Under the pieces are notes generated by a model. That model made no database searches. It saw only the letters and a program-made list of their open reading frames with translations, and was not told the origin of the DNA. A stretch of 64,000 nucleotides of DNA from Rana temporaria (Eukaryota; Chordata; Amphibia; Anura; Ranidae): NCBI RefSeq assembly GCF_905171775.1, contig NC_053492.1, positions 276,719,938-276,783,937 of the forward strand, written 5' to 3'. Position numbers and translations under genes: made by a program. Positions within the stretch are counted from its first letter, which is position 1, and the number at the start of each line of letters is the position of its first letter. This document shows, in pieces, positions 11,531 to 22,905 of this stretch.

Positions 11531-12517
11531 TATTTTTCAACAGTTCGTTGGTGCATTTCAGTTTTAACTCTTTACATTTTTGATACCATTTCATTTTGTT
11601 TTGTTTTTTTAAGTAATTGTCATGTTCATAAGATGTTTCATAAAAAAAATGAACAATCACAGTAAACGTAACAAAATAATGAATTGTATTGTCTCCATTT
11701 TTTTATTTTTATACCAAGCAGATATTTCAAAGATATTGTTTGGAGAACAATAATTGTAACATATGCACCGATAGAAATATAAATAAGCAACTACTGAGGG
11801 ATACATAACTGGCAAAGCCAACGCTGGATGAATTGATGACGTCTTTCTTTCTTCATTATTATGTCTGATGAGGCACCTTATTTTAAAATAGTGCCTTTCC
11901 TTAGTCTATTCGCAACAAATTAATCTTTTCAATGGGCACTAAACAAAGCGTAAACAGATTTGTATCTATCATTACAATCAAAAAGTTAAAATTAAGGGCA
12001 GGAAAACAGTTTTCATGGATCTGTGGTGCTTTTTTATTTCTATCAAAGAGATTGAAGATGATGCTTTTAACAATCGTGAAAGAAAAGTCATTTAACATGG
12101 CACACATCATTAAAGCAGCTGTATCTTACACTGACAATTTAAAAACCAACGCTCTTTTATACATTATTCAACAACTGTATATATAAACGTTTGTACTTTT
12201 GAAATTTGAATGTTACTTTTAAAATTTGAATGTTACTTTTAAGTATGTTTTGTATGCACCGAATACACCTGTAGTTACTGCATAGCCACTGTCATATAGG
12301 ACCAATTGCAGCTGGTGTATACTACAAAATGAAACAACCCGGAATGAAAGAAGTTGATATTTTAAATTTTGCTGAAATTTCAGCCAAAATCTGGACATTT
12401 TTGGTTGAATGTCTCATTGACAAAATACATTGGAGTCAACCAGGAAGGTGACTTTTAAGAGTGCAATGGATTTTAAATGGCTCCTGAGGATTGGGGAAAC
12501 TTTCAATGAACCTTGGC
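11531..12517. other. AT-rich stretch without recognisable gene
   Basis: Only short ORFs in all frames. A local duplication of the phrase AAATTTGAATGTTACTTTTA occurs at about 12201-12243. No transposon protein or terminal repeats were recognised; it may be unique host DNA. Confidence 0.5.
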
Positions 12518-12521
12518 TTAA

Positions 12522-12933
12522 AGGGTCACTAAAGGATTTTTTTTTTAAGCTAAATCGCTTCCTTTACCTTACTGCAGTCCTGGTTTTGTGTCCTCATTGT
12601 TCGTTTTTGCTCTGATGTTGCTGTAATTCTTCTCTGTTCTGGACACTTCCTGGTTGTCTGTTTTCTGAGGACCACAGTACTGGGAGATTCTAGTTTCATT
12701 TTACAAACCATCACTGCTCTATGGCTCTGTACATGCACACAGGCAGGATAACATGCAAAAACGAAACTAAATGCAAAAAATGAAAGTAGATGCAAAAACG
12801 AAACTACAGGTACATTATATGATTGATTTTGTATCTATTTTAAATACATTTTAAAAGGAATCAGTTAACTATTATGTCTCTATACCCTGTAAACCAGTTA
12901 TTTCAGCAAAAAAAAAAATTCTTTACAACTCCT
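12522..12933. mobile_element. Short TTAA-flanked element
   Basis: Bounded by TTAA at 12518-12521 and 12934-12937. The ends AGGGTCACTAAAGG and (reverse complement) AGGAGTTGTAAAGA are imperfect inverted repeats. TTAA duplications are the hallmark of piggyBac-type transposition. No coding capacity; classification is tentative because the inverted repeats are weak. Confidence 0.45.
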
Positions 12934-13003
12934 TTAATCTTGTCCAAAGAAAAATGGCCTCACATTAGCTAGGAACATTAACCACAGCCCTGTAAGGATT
13001 TAC

Positions 13004-14420
13004 CCACTTCCTGACCAGGTAATTTTTTGCGATATGGCACTGCATCGCTTTAACTGACAATTGCGTTGTTCGTGGAACGTTGTACTCAAACAAGATTGAC
13101 GTCCTTTTTTTCCCCATAAATATAGCTTTTTTTTTTTTTGTGGTGTTTGATCACCTTTGCAGTTTTATTTTTTGCGCTATAAACAAAAGACTATTCAAAG
13201 AATATTTTTTACTTTTTGCTGCTATAGTATAATCCCAAAAAATGTATTAAAAAAAAAAAAAATAATAATAAATAAATTACTCCGTTTATGCCGATATGTA
13301 TTGTTCCACATGTTTTTGGTAAAAACAATTGCAATAAGTGTATATTGTTTGCAAAAACCAAACGTTATAGTGTCTACAAAATAGGAGATATATTTATGGC
13401 ATTTTTATTTATACCGTATTTATCGGGGTATTGCGCGCTCCGGCGTATAGCGCGCACCCCTAAAGTGGACCCAACATTCCTGTAAAAAAAAGATTTTAGT
13501 ACTTAGTTTTGGTGTCTTGGGCGGCGTCCATCGGCGGCCTCGTCGGGTCCGTCTGCGGCTTTGGGTGTCCTCTTCGTCTGGTCTGGCGTCCTTCTGCGGC
13601 GTCCTCCACCGCTCGATCCCCACTTTCCCGTGCCGAGTTTGAATACTGCGCCGGCATATACCGAGCGCAGTACACTGGTGTATAGTCGGGCAGGCTCGGC
13701 TACTCTCGCGCTCACATCCTGTACGTCCAGGACGTGAGCGCGAGAGGAGCCGAGCCTGCCCGACTATACAAGAGTGTACTGCACTCGGTATATGCTGGCG
13801 CAGTATTCAAACGGCGTGGGAAAGCGGGTATCGGCGTATATCGCGCACCCACGATTTTGCCCTGATTTTCAGGGCAAAAAAGTGCGCGGTATACGCCGAT
13901 AAATACGGTATCTCTATCTATCTATTAATGGCAGTGATCTGTGATTTTTCACGGGACTGTGACATTGCGGTGGATAGATCGGACACTTTTTACACTATTT
14001 TGGGACCATTGACATTTATACGGCGATCCGTGCTAAAAATAACCACTGATTACTGTGTATATGTCACTGGCAGAGAAGGGGTTAACACTAGGGGGCGATC
14101 AAGGGTTTAAATGTGTTTCATATTGAGTCTTTCCAACTGTGGGGGGGGGATGGGACAGACTGATGGAGGAGACCTATCATTGTTCCTAAGCAGTAGGAAC
14201 AACGGATAAGTCTCCTCACCCCTGACAGAATGGAGATCCGTCTGTTTACATTGACAGATCTCCTTTCTGTCCTTCTCAGGAGCAATGGTGGTTAGCCAGC
14301 AGCCGCGGGCCATGCGCATTGGCTTCTACGTCACATGACCCCTATACGCCTTAAGGCGTTTTCTGTACTGCTATGGCGACTCGGAATGCCATTGTGCTGC
14401 TGTATTTCGACAGCGGGTGG
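13004..14420. mobile_element. TTAA-type CCACTTAAG element, copy A, with a nested insertion
   Basis: Starts with CCACTTCCTGACC after a decayed TTAC and ends GGGTGG before TTAA at 14421. Internal phrases such as GACAATTGCG, TTGCGCTATAAACAAA and GGCCATTTTTAT-like text recur in the copies at 28.2 and 51.1 kb, which shows that this is an interspersed family. The copy is split at 13411-13911 by a second palindromic element, and the family sequence resumes with ATTAATGGCAGTGATC. It is non-coding. The TTAA flanks suggest mobilisation by a piggyBac-like transposase (inference). Confidence 0.7.
13411..13911. mobile_element. Palindromic MITE nested in the TTAA element
   Basis: Perfect 16-bp terminal inverted repeats ATACCGTATTTATCGG at 13411-13426 and 13896-13911. 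An additional long inner foldback centres near 13720: arms around 13620-13715 and 13726-13820 share GTATAGTCGGGCAGGCTCGG. The flanking sequence allows a TA duplication. Non-coding and CpG-rich, unlike its AT-rich host element. Confidence 0.75.
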
Positions 14421-14424
14421 TTAA

Positions 14425-14885
14425 AGTGATACTAAACATGTTATGCTTGCCTGCTCTGTGCAGTGGTTTTTCATGCAGTAGCCCAGATCCTCCTCTTCTT
14501 TGGTCCCTCGTTTGCGTTCCTAGCCCCTCCCACTTGCGTTCTCCCAGAGCAAGCAGCCTGCTATTGGGTTACAGAGCTTATATCGCAGAGCTGTGTTTCC
14601 ATTCAGACACAGAGCTGCGGTTTCGGCCCTGTCGCCCCTCTCTCCTGAATGGCTAATTGACTTTGACAGCACTGGGTGCCAGTGGAGCTGCTGCTGTGTC
14701 TCCGCCAATCAGGAGGGACAGTCCAGGACAGTCCAGGCAGTCGTGTACATCGCTGGATAGAGAGAGGCTCAGGTAAGTTAGGGGTGCTGAGGAGGGCTGC
14801 CCCACCCAGAAGTTTTTTTTTTTTTTTTTTAATCTTCGTGCATAGAATGCTTTAAGATAAAAAAAACTTCTGTCTTTACAACCAC
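14425..14885. mobile_element. Short TTAA-flanked element adjoining copy A
   Basis: Flanked by TTAA at 14421-14424 and 14886-14889. Ends AGTGATACTAAAC and (reverse complement) GTGGTTGTAAAGACAG are imperfect inverted repeats. It shares its left TTAA with the right end of the preceding element, as if it had inserted into that element's target duplication. Non-coding. Confidence 0.6.
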
Positions 14886-15249
14886 TTAAAGTTGAATGCT
14901 GCAACACACATGGCTTATTGTAGCAATTGTGCATTAAGGATGAGCTTCTGGTTGGGTTCAAGATTAAGCAAAGTCAGCTGATGCATTCTCATCTTTGTCA
15001 GGCAAGTGAGCAATGTCTGCTTTGGCAACCAGAAAATATTAGCGCCTTGGTCTGCTTGGCCTCCATGTGATCATCACAACAAAGTAAGATGGTTAGAAGA
15101 ACTTTTACATTCTCATTGTTTAGATCTGGAGTTCCATTTGGTTTGCATGGAATATTTTTCATACCAATGCAGAGCTTAATTGAACTAGCTGAAGATAGAA
15201 GTTGATTGGATACCATGCATAGCTGCATCAGATTTTGCGCACTCCAGTT

Positions 15250-17090
15250 TTTAGTAGACCAACCCTATAGTCTTGAAGGCAAGTATAAGTTCTTTTTTCA
15301 TGTCCCCTTTATGACCTTTCAAGTCCTTGAAAGGTAAGGAGGGTAAATAAGCTTGGGCCCGATAATTTAAAATACATTGAAATGTTTTTCTTTTGTGTTC
15401 ACCTTAACCTTGTATAGTTTATGATAGAATCTTTGAATGTGCGAGCTGTGGTAAACTGGATGTTTTGAAATGAAAGACACCGGTGACATTGTAGGGATCA
15501 AGCCAAAATTCTCCCTGGTTTCTCATCTCGATAATAAGTTTTGGAAGGTTATGTGAAACTGTGGCTTGGTGGTTGTTTTAAGTAATGTTCCAATTCCTCT
15601 CTAGTTTGTGTCAATTGTTGCAAGTGGAATTGGGAATGTGAAAATTTATGGAGTTGTTCAATGTCTTTAACACATTTGAGCAAATCTGGCAAGTGCTAAT
15701 TGTATTCTTTTTCCTCCCTCCCATTTTAGTAAGTTTAAACTTGTATTTCAGCTTTGTGAGCCCCCCGATAAGAAACACAGAAGTCAGAGGCCATGTTCTC
15801 AGTATAATAACTGTAATAATTCAGCTGAGTTGAACCTGGGTCAGAGAGTAGGAAGATTTTTAGTTTGCAATAATTACTGCAGGTTGGAAGGCTAGTAATA
15901 AAGATTTGAGTACTGACAAGTAGTGTTGAGCGGAATACGCCATATTCGATTTTGCGATATATCAAGAATATATAGCCGAATATTCGTGAAATATTCGCTA
16001 AAATCGAATATTCGTGATATTTTATCAAAAAATTTTTTTTGCGAAATTTGGCTAATGCGAATGCGAAATTGATTGCGAAATTTTGAAACATTCAATTTCA
16101 CCTGCCCTTTGGAAAAAGTGTGGTTTTACGTAATGGACCCTGCAACTAACAAGGTATTAATAAAATAAACACATTATTATATAGATTTGAGGGTTTACTT
16201 TGACCAATTTGTATATTGATTAGCTTAATAAATATTGAATAACCATAGATTTGGAAAATACAAGTAAACCGTTTACGTTGACATCTCTTAAATGTCTTTA
16301 TGTTAAACAGTTATTATTCTCATTAAAGAGGTGAAATGCAAATGATGATGACACGGGACAAAAGATGGAAAATTCTTTGAAGATGTGATACACTGGAAAA
16401 ACGCACAGAAACACTCCACTCTCTCCTATGACAACTGTGGTAGGAGAACTCTGATTGGCTCTGATGCAAAAGAAGGGCGGACAAAGTATTCGCGAATATT
16501 CGGAAATCGAATATTCGCGATTGCGAATATTCGGCAACATAAAAGGATCGCCTCAGCTTAGCTACTCGGCCCAGGGTCTCTAATCATACCAGCAATGCTT
16601 TTAGACATCGATGGAGATCACTAGGATGTGATCTGTTTTAAAAATAAAATTGAAAAAATACGAATATTCGGAATAGCGAATATTGGCCGCGAAATTCGAG
16701 TTATTCGCGAATATTCGAATATGCCATATTCGTAACGAATATTCGCAATGCGAATATTCGTGAGCAACACTACTGACAAGGAGCATGGCCTGACACGGAG
16801 GAGATCCAAATTGAAGGCAAGCATTGGAGATGGGTAAGTAGTGATGATTAATAAAAAATTAATGTTGATTTTGGGATAGGAGTCATGCATTTGTTTAATA
16901 GTATGAATGATCGAGTTCTCTCAGGTTGAGGATTCTCCACATGTCCAGCTATTGGGCAGTATGTAGGCCTTTTTTTTAATACACCTGAGTAGCTTTTGCT
17001 TATAAGGGATAGAGCTTGAACCATGGGAGGTGTCAGGTGTGGGTTGTAAAGCAACATTTAGATCACCTGCAAGGATTAGAGGATGATCTT
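15250..17090 (-). mobile_element. Old L1 fragment (ORF2 endonuclease and linker), split by a hAT element
   Basis: On the minus strand, 17088-16850 reads LILAGDLNVAL (APE endonuclease GDxN block) and then a decayed DSY..ID-like block near 16870. Beyond the hAT insertion (15921-16772) the linker region continues with FLLSDPGSTQL and YRGAHKAEI (compare WEAHKA in other L1 copies). DIEQLHKF and YYRDEKPGRILA then lead toward the RT. Many stops and frameshifts indicate an old insertion. The limits are approximate; I could not identify RT blocks below 15250. Confidence 0.6.
15921..16772. mobile_element. hAT-type non-autonomous element (GAATATTCG-rich)
   Basis: Terminal inverted repeats TAGTGTTGAGCGGAAT and (reverse complement) TAGTGTTGCTCACGAAT. 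Both sides carry the identical 8-bp target duplication CTGACAAG (15913-15920 and 16773-16780), the diagnostic length for hAT transposases. The interior is crowded with GAATATTCG-like short palindromes and has no coding capacity. It lies inside the old minus-strand L1. Confidence 0.9.
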
Positions 17091-17879
17091 AAAAAAAAAA
17101 AAAAAAAAAAAGGGAAAAAAAAAAGGAATCTCCCGTGAACACCCACTTACATTGCAGACAAAGTAAAGGAGGTGTTTGTGCTGTTTTTTTATTTTTGTTA
17201 TTGTGGCTGTGGCATTGTGCATTATCTGCAGGCACGGCGTGATATACAGCCAGAGCACATGGAAGAGGTGGTGGAGTTGTTAACCAAGCCTTCATCATCT
17301 TCCACCTCCTGCCACCCGGGTGCAGATTAGCTTGCAGTCCATTGCAGCTGTCAAAGCACCCTATTTTGCCTCCTTGTTCCGCCATTTTAGGTGGTTCAAC
17401 CCAGCCAGTGTTTAGATGAAATTCAGCATTAATTTCATGTCCCTGCAAAGCACCTGATCTGTGACATGTCCATCAGGTGAAACTTGATTTTGGCAAACTG
17501 CAGCGGAGCATCGATGAGTATCTGTAAGCATGGCATGTGGACAGGCTCAGAGGAGCTGGGGTTCTTTTCCCCACATCACAAGGCACTGTGGTGTGGGGAA
17601 GGGAAAAAGAATGATAAGTCATGACAATGTTTAAATCCATGGCACTGTAACAGTTGTGTTCCTGCCTGGTATCCTGGACAGGACACATGAGGAAGTGTGG
17701 CAGGAGGAAGAGGGGAACTTCCCTGTATTACATGACTCCTTCTGTCTATACATTGCCCCTGTGAGGCCAAACAAAGCATGTGAGGATAAGAAGTATGACT
17801 GAAAATGCAAGTGAAAGTACTAATGCGTAAACCATAAACAAGTAATGCAGAAGCTAGTCAGTAGCTGCCAACATAAGGG
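17091..17879. other. Stretch without recognised gene; A-runs at the left
   Basis: Starts with A-runs (17090-17126), perhaps a retroposon tail, followed by sequence with only short ORFs. No family recognised. Confidence 0.4.
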
Positions 17880-18340
17880 GGTGTTCACACACTAAAATCG
17901 GTAAAAAAGGTAGAAAAATTTGGCGCTTACTTTAAATTAATATCACTAATCTATGATAAAGTACAATAATTCCAGAGGACAATCTTCATAAAAAAACAAA
18001 GAACAATGCGATAATAGTAGGAATGAGTCCTTATTAACTATGCAAAAACAAACAAAAAAAAAAGTGACAACATCTGGATCCTCACTGACGCGTTGCGTCA
18101 CTGAACACGCAACTTCATAAAAGGATATTCGTACCCTTTGAATTCACATGTTCAGTGACGCAACACATCAGGGAGTAGCCAGGTGTCGTCATTTCTGGTC
18201 ACGGCCGAGACCGGAAGTACCCAATTTTGTTTGTAGCTGAACAATGCAATTTTAAACTGCGAGTGATTTAATTGTTTGTTTTTAAAATAAATTTACCTTG
18301 AATTACTACACCATGGAGCCCCCCTCTTTTATCACATGTT
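17880..18340 (-). repeat. Repeat fragment containing a hammerhead-like motif
   Basis: An island with inverted short repeats and the phrase CTGACGCGTT on the plus strand, followed by AATAAATTTACCTTGAATTA and CTACACCATGGAGCC. The first phrase matches the reverse complement of hammerhead-type motifs seen elsewhere in the window. No ORF. Affiliation with Penelope-type termini is inference. Confidence 0.4.
18083..18180 (-). ncRNA. Decayed hammerhead-ribozyme-like motif
   Basis: Read on the minus strand: CUGAUGU box (consensus CUGANGA), an extended perfect 14-bp stem whose arms are TTGCGTCACTGAAC and its complement (18093-18106 and 18150-18163), then GCAA in place of GAAA, and CGCGUC. The general order matches helix II, the GAAA box, the short palindromic helix III and the GUC cleavage site. 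Two core positions are changed, and helix I is poor. It is probably inactive. Confidence 0.35.
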
Positions 18341-18499
18341 AACTGGTATTTGAGGAGTTTGGAAAGAAATATTTCAGTCACCGATTGGTGGGTCCTGGAC
18401 TTTCCTGGATAGCATTTGTGTGCTTTGAAGGCTCAACTAGACCTGTAGGGGTCTTCAGATGAGAGGCTTGGAGAATGGCTTGTTATTCCTTAGGAGATA

Positions 18500-19140
18500 A
18501 AAAGACAGTTGAAATGTGCTACAAACTCATGGCGAGATGGTATTGACCCCCCAAGGGCGCACAGGATCGAGGCAGAGGGACCTCCAACTTGTTGGAGGGG
18601 CTGTGATGCCCCAGGGACCTTTACGCACCTCTGGTGGGAATGCACAAAGACCCAACCCTACTGGGAGGGAATCTTAGTGCAATCTATCAAATTACAGGAG
18701 AACAGATTCAGAAGAATCCTTGGGATTTTCAATTTCAAGAAAAACAGCCCCTCAATATAAGAATACCTTAGTCCCATTTCTTTTAAATGCGGCCAAAACC
18801 TTGATCCTGAGTCTCTGGAGGTCCCAGGAAGTCCAGAGTATGAAGGACTGGGTTGTAAGGGTTGAAATGATAAGAACCATAGAAGAAACTATTCACATAG
18901 AGGACTCATTGAATGGACTTCGAAATATATGGGGGAATGGTTCAGGGAGGTGAGAACCTGGAGGAATTGATGAAAGGATTTGAGGAGAAGACGGGGCTGG
19001 GGTGTTTTTTTTTTTTTTTTCGCTGGAGTTTTTTTTGGATAGGGGGGATAATTGTTTAGAGCATAGATAAAGGAATATGATGTGTTTAACATGTGAATGT
19101 GTTTATACTTGTCTACACAATAAAAAAAGTGAATATTTAA
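18500..19140 (+). mobile_element. L1 3' fragment (ORF2 C-terminus)
   Basis: Plus-strand reading gives the ORF2 C-terminal Cys/His cluster TCWRGCDAPGTFTHLWWEC (about 18585-18650), then KNTLVPFLLNAAKTLI in another frame. These align by eye with the end of L1 copy 2 (GTTLVPVLLNAAKALI). It is 5'-truncated just before the Cys/His cluster and ends near an AATAAA and A-rich stretch at about 19110-19145. One frameshift near 18735. Confidence 0.75.
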
Positions 19141-19246
19141 AAAAGTTAATTCCCCAGTTAAAAAAACATTGTCCCATCTAGTGCTATCAAAGGTGAATTC
19201 TATTCCCATTTTTTCCTGTCTGTGAAATAAAGACATTACTCATCAA

Positions 19247-19247
<1 letters not shown>

Positions 19248-19280
<33 letters not shown>
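19248..19280. repeat. (TG)n microsatellite
   Basis: About sixteen uninterrupted TG units. Confidence 0.95.
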
Positions 19281-19283
<3 letters not shown>

Positions 19284-19344
19284 CCTCCCAACATCCTATA
19301 TTTGGATGGGACCCACATACTCCTATGTAACTGTCCCCACTAAT

Positions 19345-19560
19345 GCCGCATACACACGGTCGGAATTTCCGACAAGAAAAGTTTTGATGTGAGTATTTAG
19401 GGGAAATTCTGACCGTGTTTCGGCTTGTTGTAGTGTTGTACATCACCGCGTTCTTGACGGTCAGAATTTTGTATGACCATGTGTATGCAACACAAGTTTG
19501 AGCCTAAATTCCATCTGAATAAAATCCACGGTTTTCTTGTCGGAATTTTTCAACAGTGTG
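19345..19560. mobile_element. Harbinger-type MITE (TGCCGCATACACACGG family)
   Basis: The left end TGCCGCATACACACGGTCGG follows TAA, the usual PIF/Harbinger target. The interior repeats GTCGGAATTT-type phrases in both orientations, with GTACATCACCGCGTTCTTGA in the middle. The same core (GTACGTCACTGCGTTCTTG) occurs at 36.8 kb. The right end is degenerate. Confidence 0.55.
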
Positions 19561-20269
19561 TTTTTGTTTTGTTTTTTTCTATTTTCTTTCTATTTTCTTT
19601 CTATTTTTTTCTATTTTTCACTTTTTGTATTTGTCCACTCTATCATTTGTGCCAACATGATCGCATTATAAAACCTTTTAATATCTGGTGCAGCTAACCC
19701 TCCATGTGCTTTTTCCCTACCAAGTATCGATGGCTGTATGCTTGGTTTCTCATTTTGCCATATATACTGTACTTTTTAAGATTTTTTTTTTTGATTACTC
19801 CAAAAAGTCTGTGGTAATGCTATTGGGAGTATTTGGAATTTATACAGGATTTTTGGGAGTATTGCCATGTTTAGCATATTTATTTGTCCAACCCATGCCA
19901 GTGGGCGTGATGCTATTTTTTTTTCTGTTTTAATCTCATTAAGCAAATGGATAACATTTTTCTGATATAAATCTCCCAATGAGGGTGTTATTTTTATCCC
20001 CAGATATTTTTTAAATCCCCCCCCCCCCCATAAAAAGAAATTCTTCCTGTAACGCTATTTCTTCTTTGCTCAGACTTGTATTTAAATTTTAGATTTTACC
20101 GGGTTTATCTTAAAGTTTGACAACTTTTTCATATTTTTTTAACATTTTTATAAAATTTGGTAGTGTCGTTCTAGGTCTAGTTATATAGAACAATACATCC
20201 TCAGCATACTTTATGCTCTATTTCTCCGATCTTTACTCCTATATCTACAATTCTACGGATGGTGGCCAA

Positions 20270-20959
20270 TAGACATATGCATTATTTTTCGTCCGAATGC
20301 ATATTCGTCCGAATTTCTGGGATTTTCGTTTTAAAAAACGATAACGAGCGTGCCGAATCCAAAAGATCCCACATAAAAAATGCTTTATTTTCATTTTGTT
20401 GCGACAACAGTTCGATACAGATAGAAGATTCGACATGACGGTGACAATAGCGATCCGTGTCTATCGAACCTGTGGTTGAATGTGCCTAACCTAACTCTTA
20501 GTCCAAGAATATTTGACATGGAGAGAAAAGATTTGACATTATAGAAACATGAAGTTTTGACGAAGCAGCTAAAAATATACGATCGCTGCGAGCGCACATT
20601 TATGGTCAAATGCTCCGCCCATAGGCTATAGAAAAATTCTAATGTTGGTTGACTAGCAATAATAATTTATATAATTACTAGTCATACAACATTGGAATTC
20701 TACTATAGCTTGTTGGCGGAGCATTCGATTGAAAATGTATGATTGCAGCATCGTAAAGTTTAGCCGCTTCGTCAAATCTTAGAACATTTGACAGACACCA
20801 TACGCCTTCAATTGACCGATTCAACCATAATTTGGATTTTCAGACGGATGTATTTTTTAACTACACAAAATAAATAAAAACACATTTCGGGAGTAACTAC
20901 ATTTTATTTTTCTGACAAATGAAATTCCAAAACAAAATATTTCAGTGTGCACAGGTCCA
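20270..20959. mobile_element. hAT-type non-autonomous element 1 in L1 copy 5
   Basis: Flanked by the 8-bp duplication GTGGCCAA (20262-20269 and 20960-20967). Ends TAGACATATGCA and (reverse complement) TGGACCTGTGCA are imperfect inverted repeats. A large internal foldback centres near 20665, with arms around 20560-20650 and 20680-20780. The L1 reading frame resumes on both sides. Non-coding. Confidence 0.88.
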
Positions 20960-21753
20960 GTGGCCAATAGTGGTTCCAGTGACAATACAAATAAAAGAGG
21001 TGAAAGCTGGCATCCCTGTCTAGTTCCATTGAACATTTCAAAGGGAGGTGACAGGCTCCCGTTGACCTTCACCACAGCTGATGGCCCGTCATAAAGAATT
21101 CAAATCCTGGGTCCCAGTCCCAGGTTCTCCAATGTTTCCATCATAAATCCCAAGTCTACCCTGTTGAATGCCCTTTCAGCATCTATTGACAGGAATAGAG
21201 CTGGGGATTTTCAGATACCGCTTTATGTAACATCAGCAATGTTCTACCATTGTCCTGGCCTTCCCTCCCTAGTATAAAGCCTGCCTGGTGCAGGTGGATC
21301 AATTCAGGCATTGGCTCTTTTAATCTTGTGGCCAAGAGCTTTGCATATCATTTTGTATCACTGTTTAGTAACGCTATTGGTCTGTAGCTCGAGCACATCG
21401 TTGCATTTTTTTCCTCTTTTGAGTATTACCGTGATTTGTGCTTGTAAAGATTCCCATATCATCTCTCTTCTCTCTTTCCTGATGCATTCATATGTTTCTA
21501 ATTTTGGTACTAATTGCTCTTTACATTTTTTATAATATAAGATTGTATATCCAATGGGACCTGGGCTTTTCCTTTTGCTGTGATTTTTATCACTAGATTC
21601 ATTTCCCTGTGTGTTATTGGCTCCTCTAAGACCCCATACACAGTAGATTTTCTGCAGATTTTTGTCTTCAGATTTACCAAAACCATGTAGTGCAAGGGCC
21701 TGCCTAATTTCACAAAAAAATAAAACTCTTAAGGTTTGACCTCATATTATATG

Positions 21754-22905
21754 TAGACATGTGCACAGCAAAAATTTTCGTTTATTTCTGTTTCGTTTCT
21801 GTTCGTTTATCGTGATTCGTAACGAGTCGTAATTTCGTAAGACGTTAGTTATCGTATTCGTACTCTTTAGTATTTTCGTAACACTCTTTTTTCCGTTTTC
21901 TGTTTTTTTCTGTTAGTTTATTTTTCGTTGAATCGAGATTCGTATTTTCGTTATATTTTGTATTCTGCCGCGTTCGTATTTTTAAAATGATTTTATTCGT
22001 TCCTTCGTTTTTACGTTAGTTTAATTTTCGTTGTTTTGTTATTCGTATTTATATTATATTTTCCATCATGCCGCATTCGTATTTTCGTAAAGAAATATAT
22101 TTTCGTTGCTTTATGATCATTCGTATTTTCATGTCTAATTTCCTTTGATTGTAAAAACGTACTTTTGTAGATTTTATTGCATTCGTAATTCTGTTAGAAT
22201 ACATTTTACGTTTATTCGACACACTACTCGTCGTAATTTTGTAATTCGGATTTTACTGTGATTGACTTGACTGTCTTAGTTAGCACACACACCCTGTCTA
22301 GAATGAAGTCTGACGTAGAAGAAAACTAAAATATGTCAGATATTACAAATACAAATCTAGAAAGTAGATGCACTGCAGTCTAACACAGAAAAAGACACAA
22401 TGAGCCAGGAGGTAATGAGAAAGAAGCTCATTGGGGGAAGGAACAAACCTCTTCAGAGGAAAGGGACAGCGCTCAGAGGCTATTGGTCAGAAATATTTCA
22501 GTACTAACGAAAGCTAATTTACATTATTTTGTATTTTCGTTGTTTTCATTTCAGTTTTCCGAAGATCCGTAATTTATTTTTCGTTAGTTTTGATTTTCGT
22601 TTTTTAGTCTTTGTTCGGCATTTCGTTTTCTTTTCGGTCTTCGAATATTAGTAAGTTTGCATTTTCGTTCATTTTGTTTTTCGTAATTATTATTTTTTTT
22701 TGGGTTCGGTATTTTCGTTGTTTCTATGTTTTCGTTTCTTTCTTCTTTCGTATCTTCGTTGTTTTCCATATTCGTTATTTTGAAAATATCGTTATTCGTT
22801 ATTAATTGCGCTAAACCATTCGTTCATTCGTATGTTAACGAATCAACTAAAATAACGAAAAATGACGGAAAACGTATTCGTAACTTAAAAAATTGCACAT
22901 GCCTA
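21754..22905. mobile_element. hAT-type non-autonomous element 2 in L1 copy 5
   Basis: Flanked by the 8-bp duplication ATTATATG (21746-21753 and 22906-22913). Terminal repeats TAGACATGTGCAC and (reverse complement) TAGGCATGTGCAA are related to those of element 1, so both belong to one hAT lineage. The interior is dominated by TTCGTT-type repeats. Non-coding. Confidence 0.9.

Noticed and set aside
15000..15228. 76-codon minus-strand ORF as a host gene or RT segment
   Set aside because: No motif recognised. It follows an L1 fragment but shows none of the RT blocks, so no function was assigned.
15735..16101. Minus-strand ORFs over the GAATATTCG region as a coding gene
   Set aside because: They arise from an AT-rich hAT element made of short palindromes (IRIFxxIS-type repeats in translation) and cross its boundary.
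19441..19460. CACCGCGTTC and similar phrases (also 36.8 and 58.3 kb) as hammerhead helix III
   Set aside because: They lack a GAAA or CUGANGA partner and belong to the Harbinger-type MITE core.
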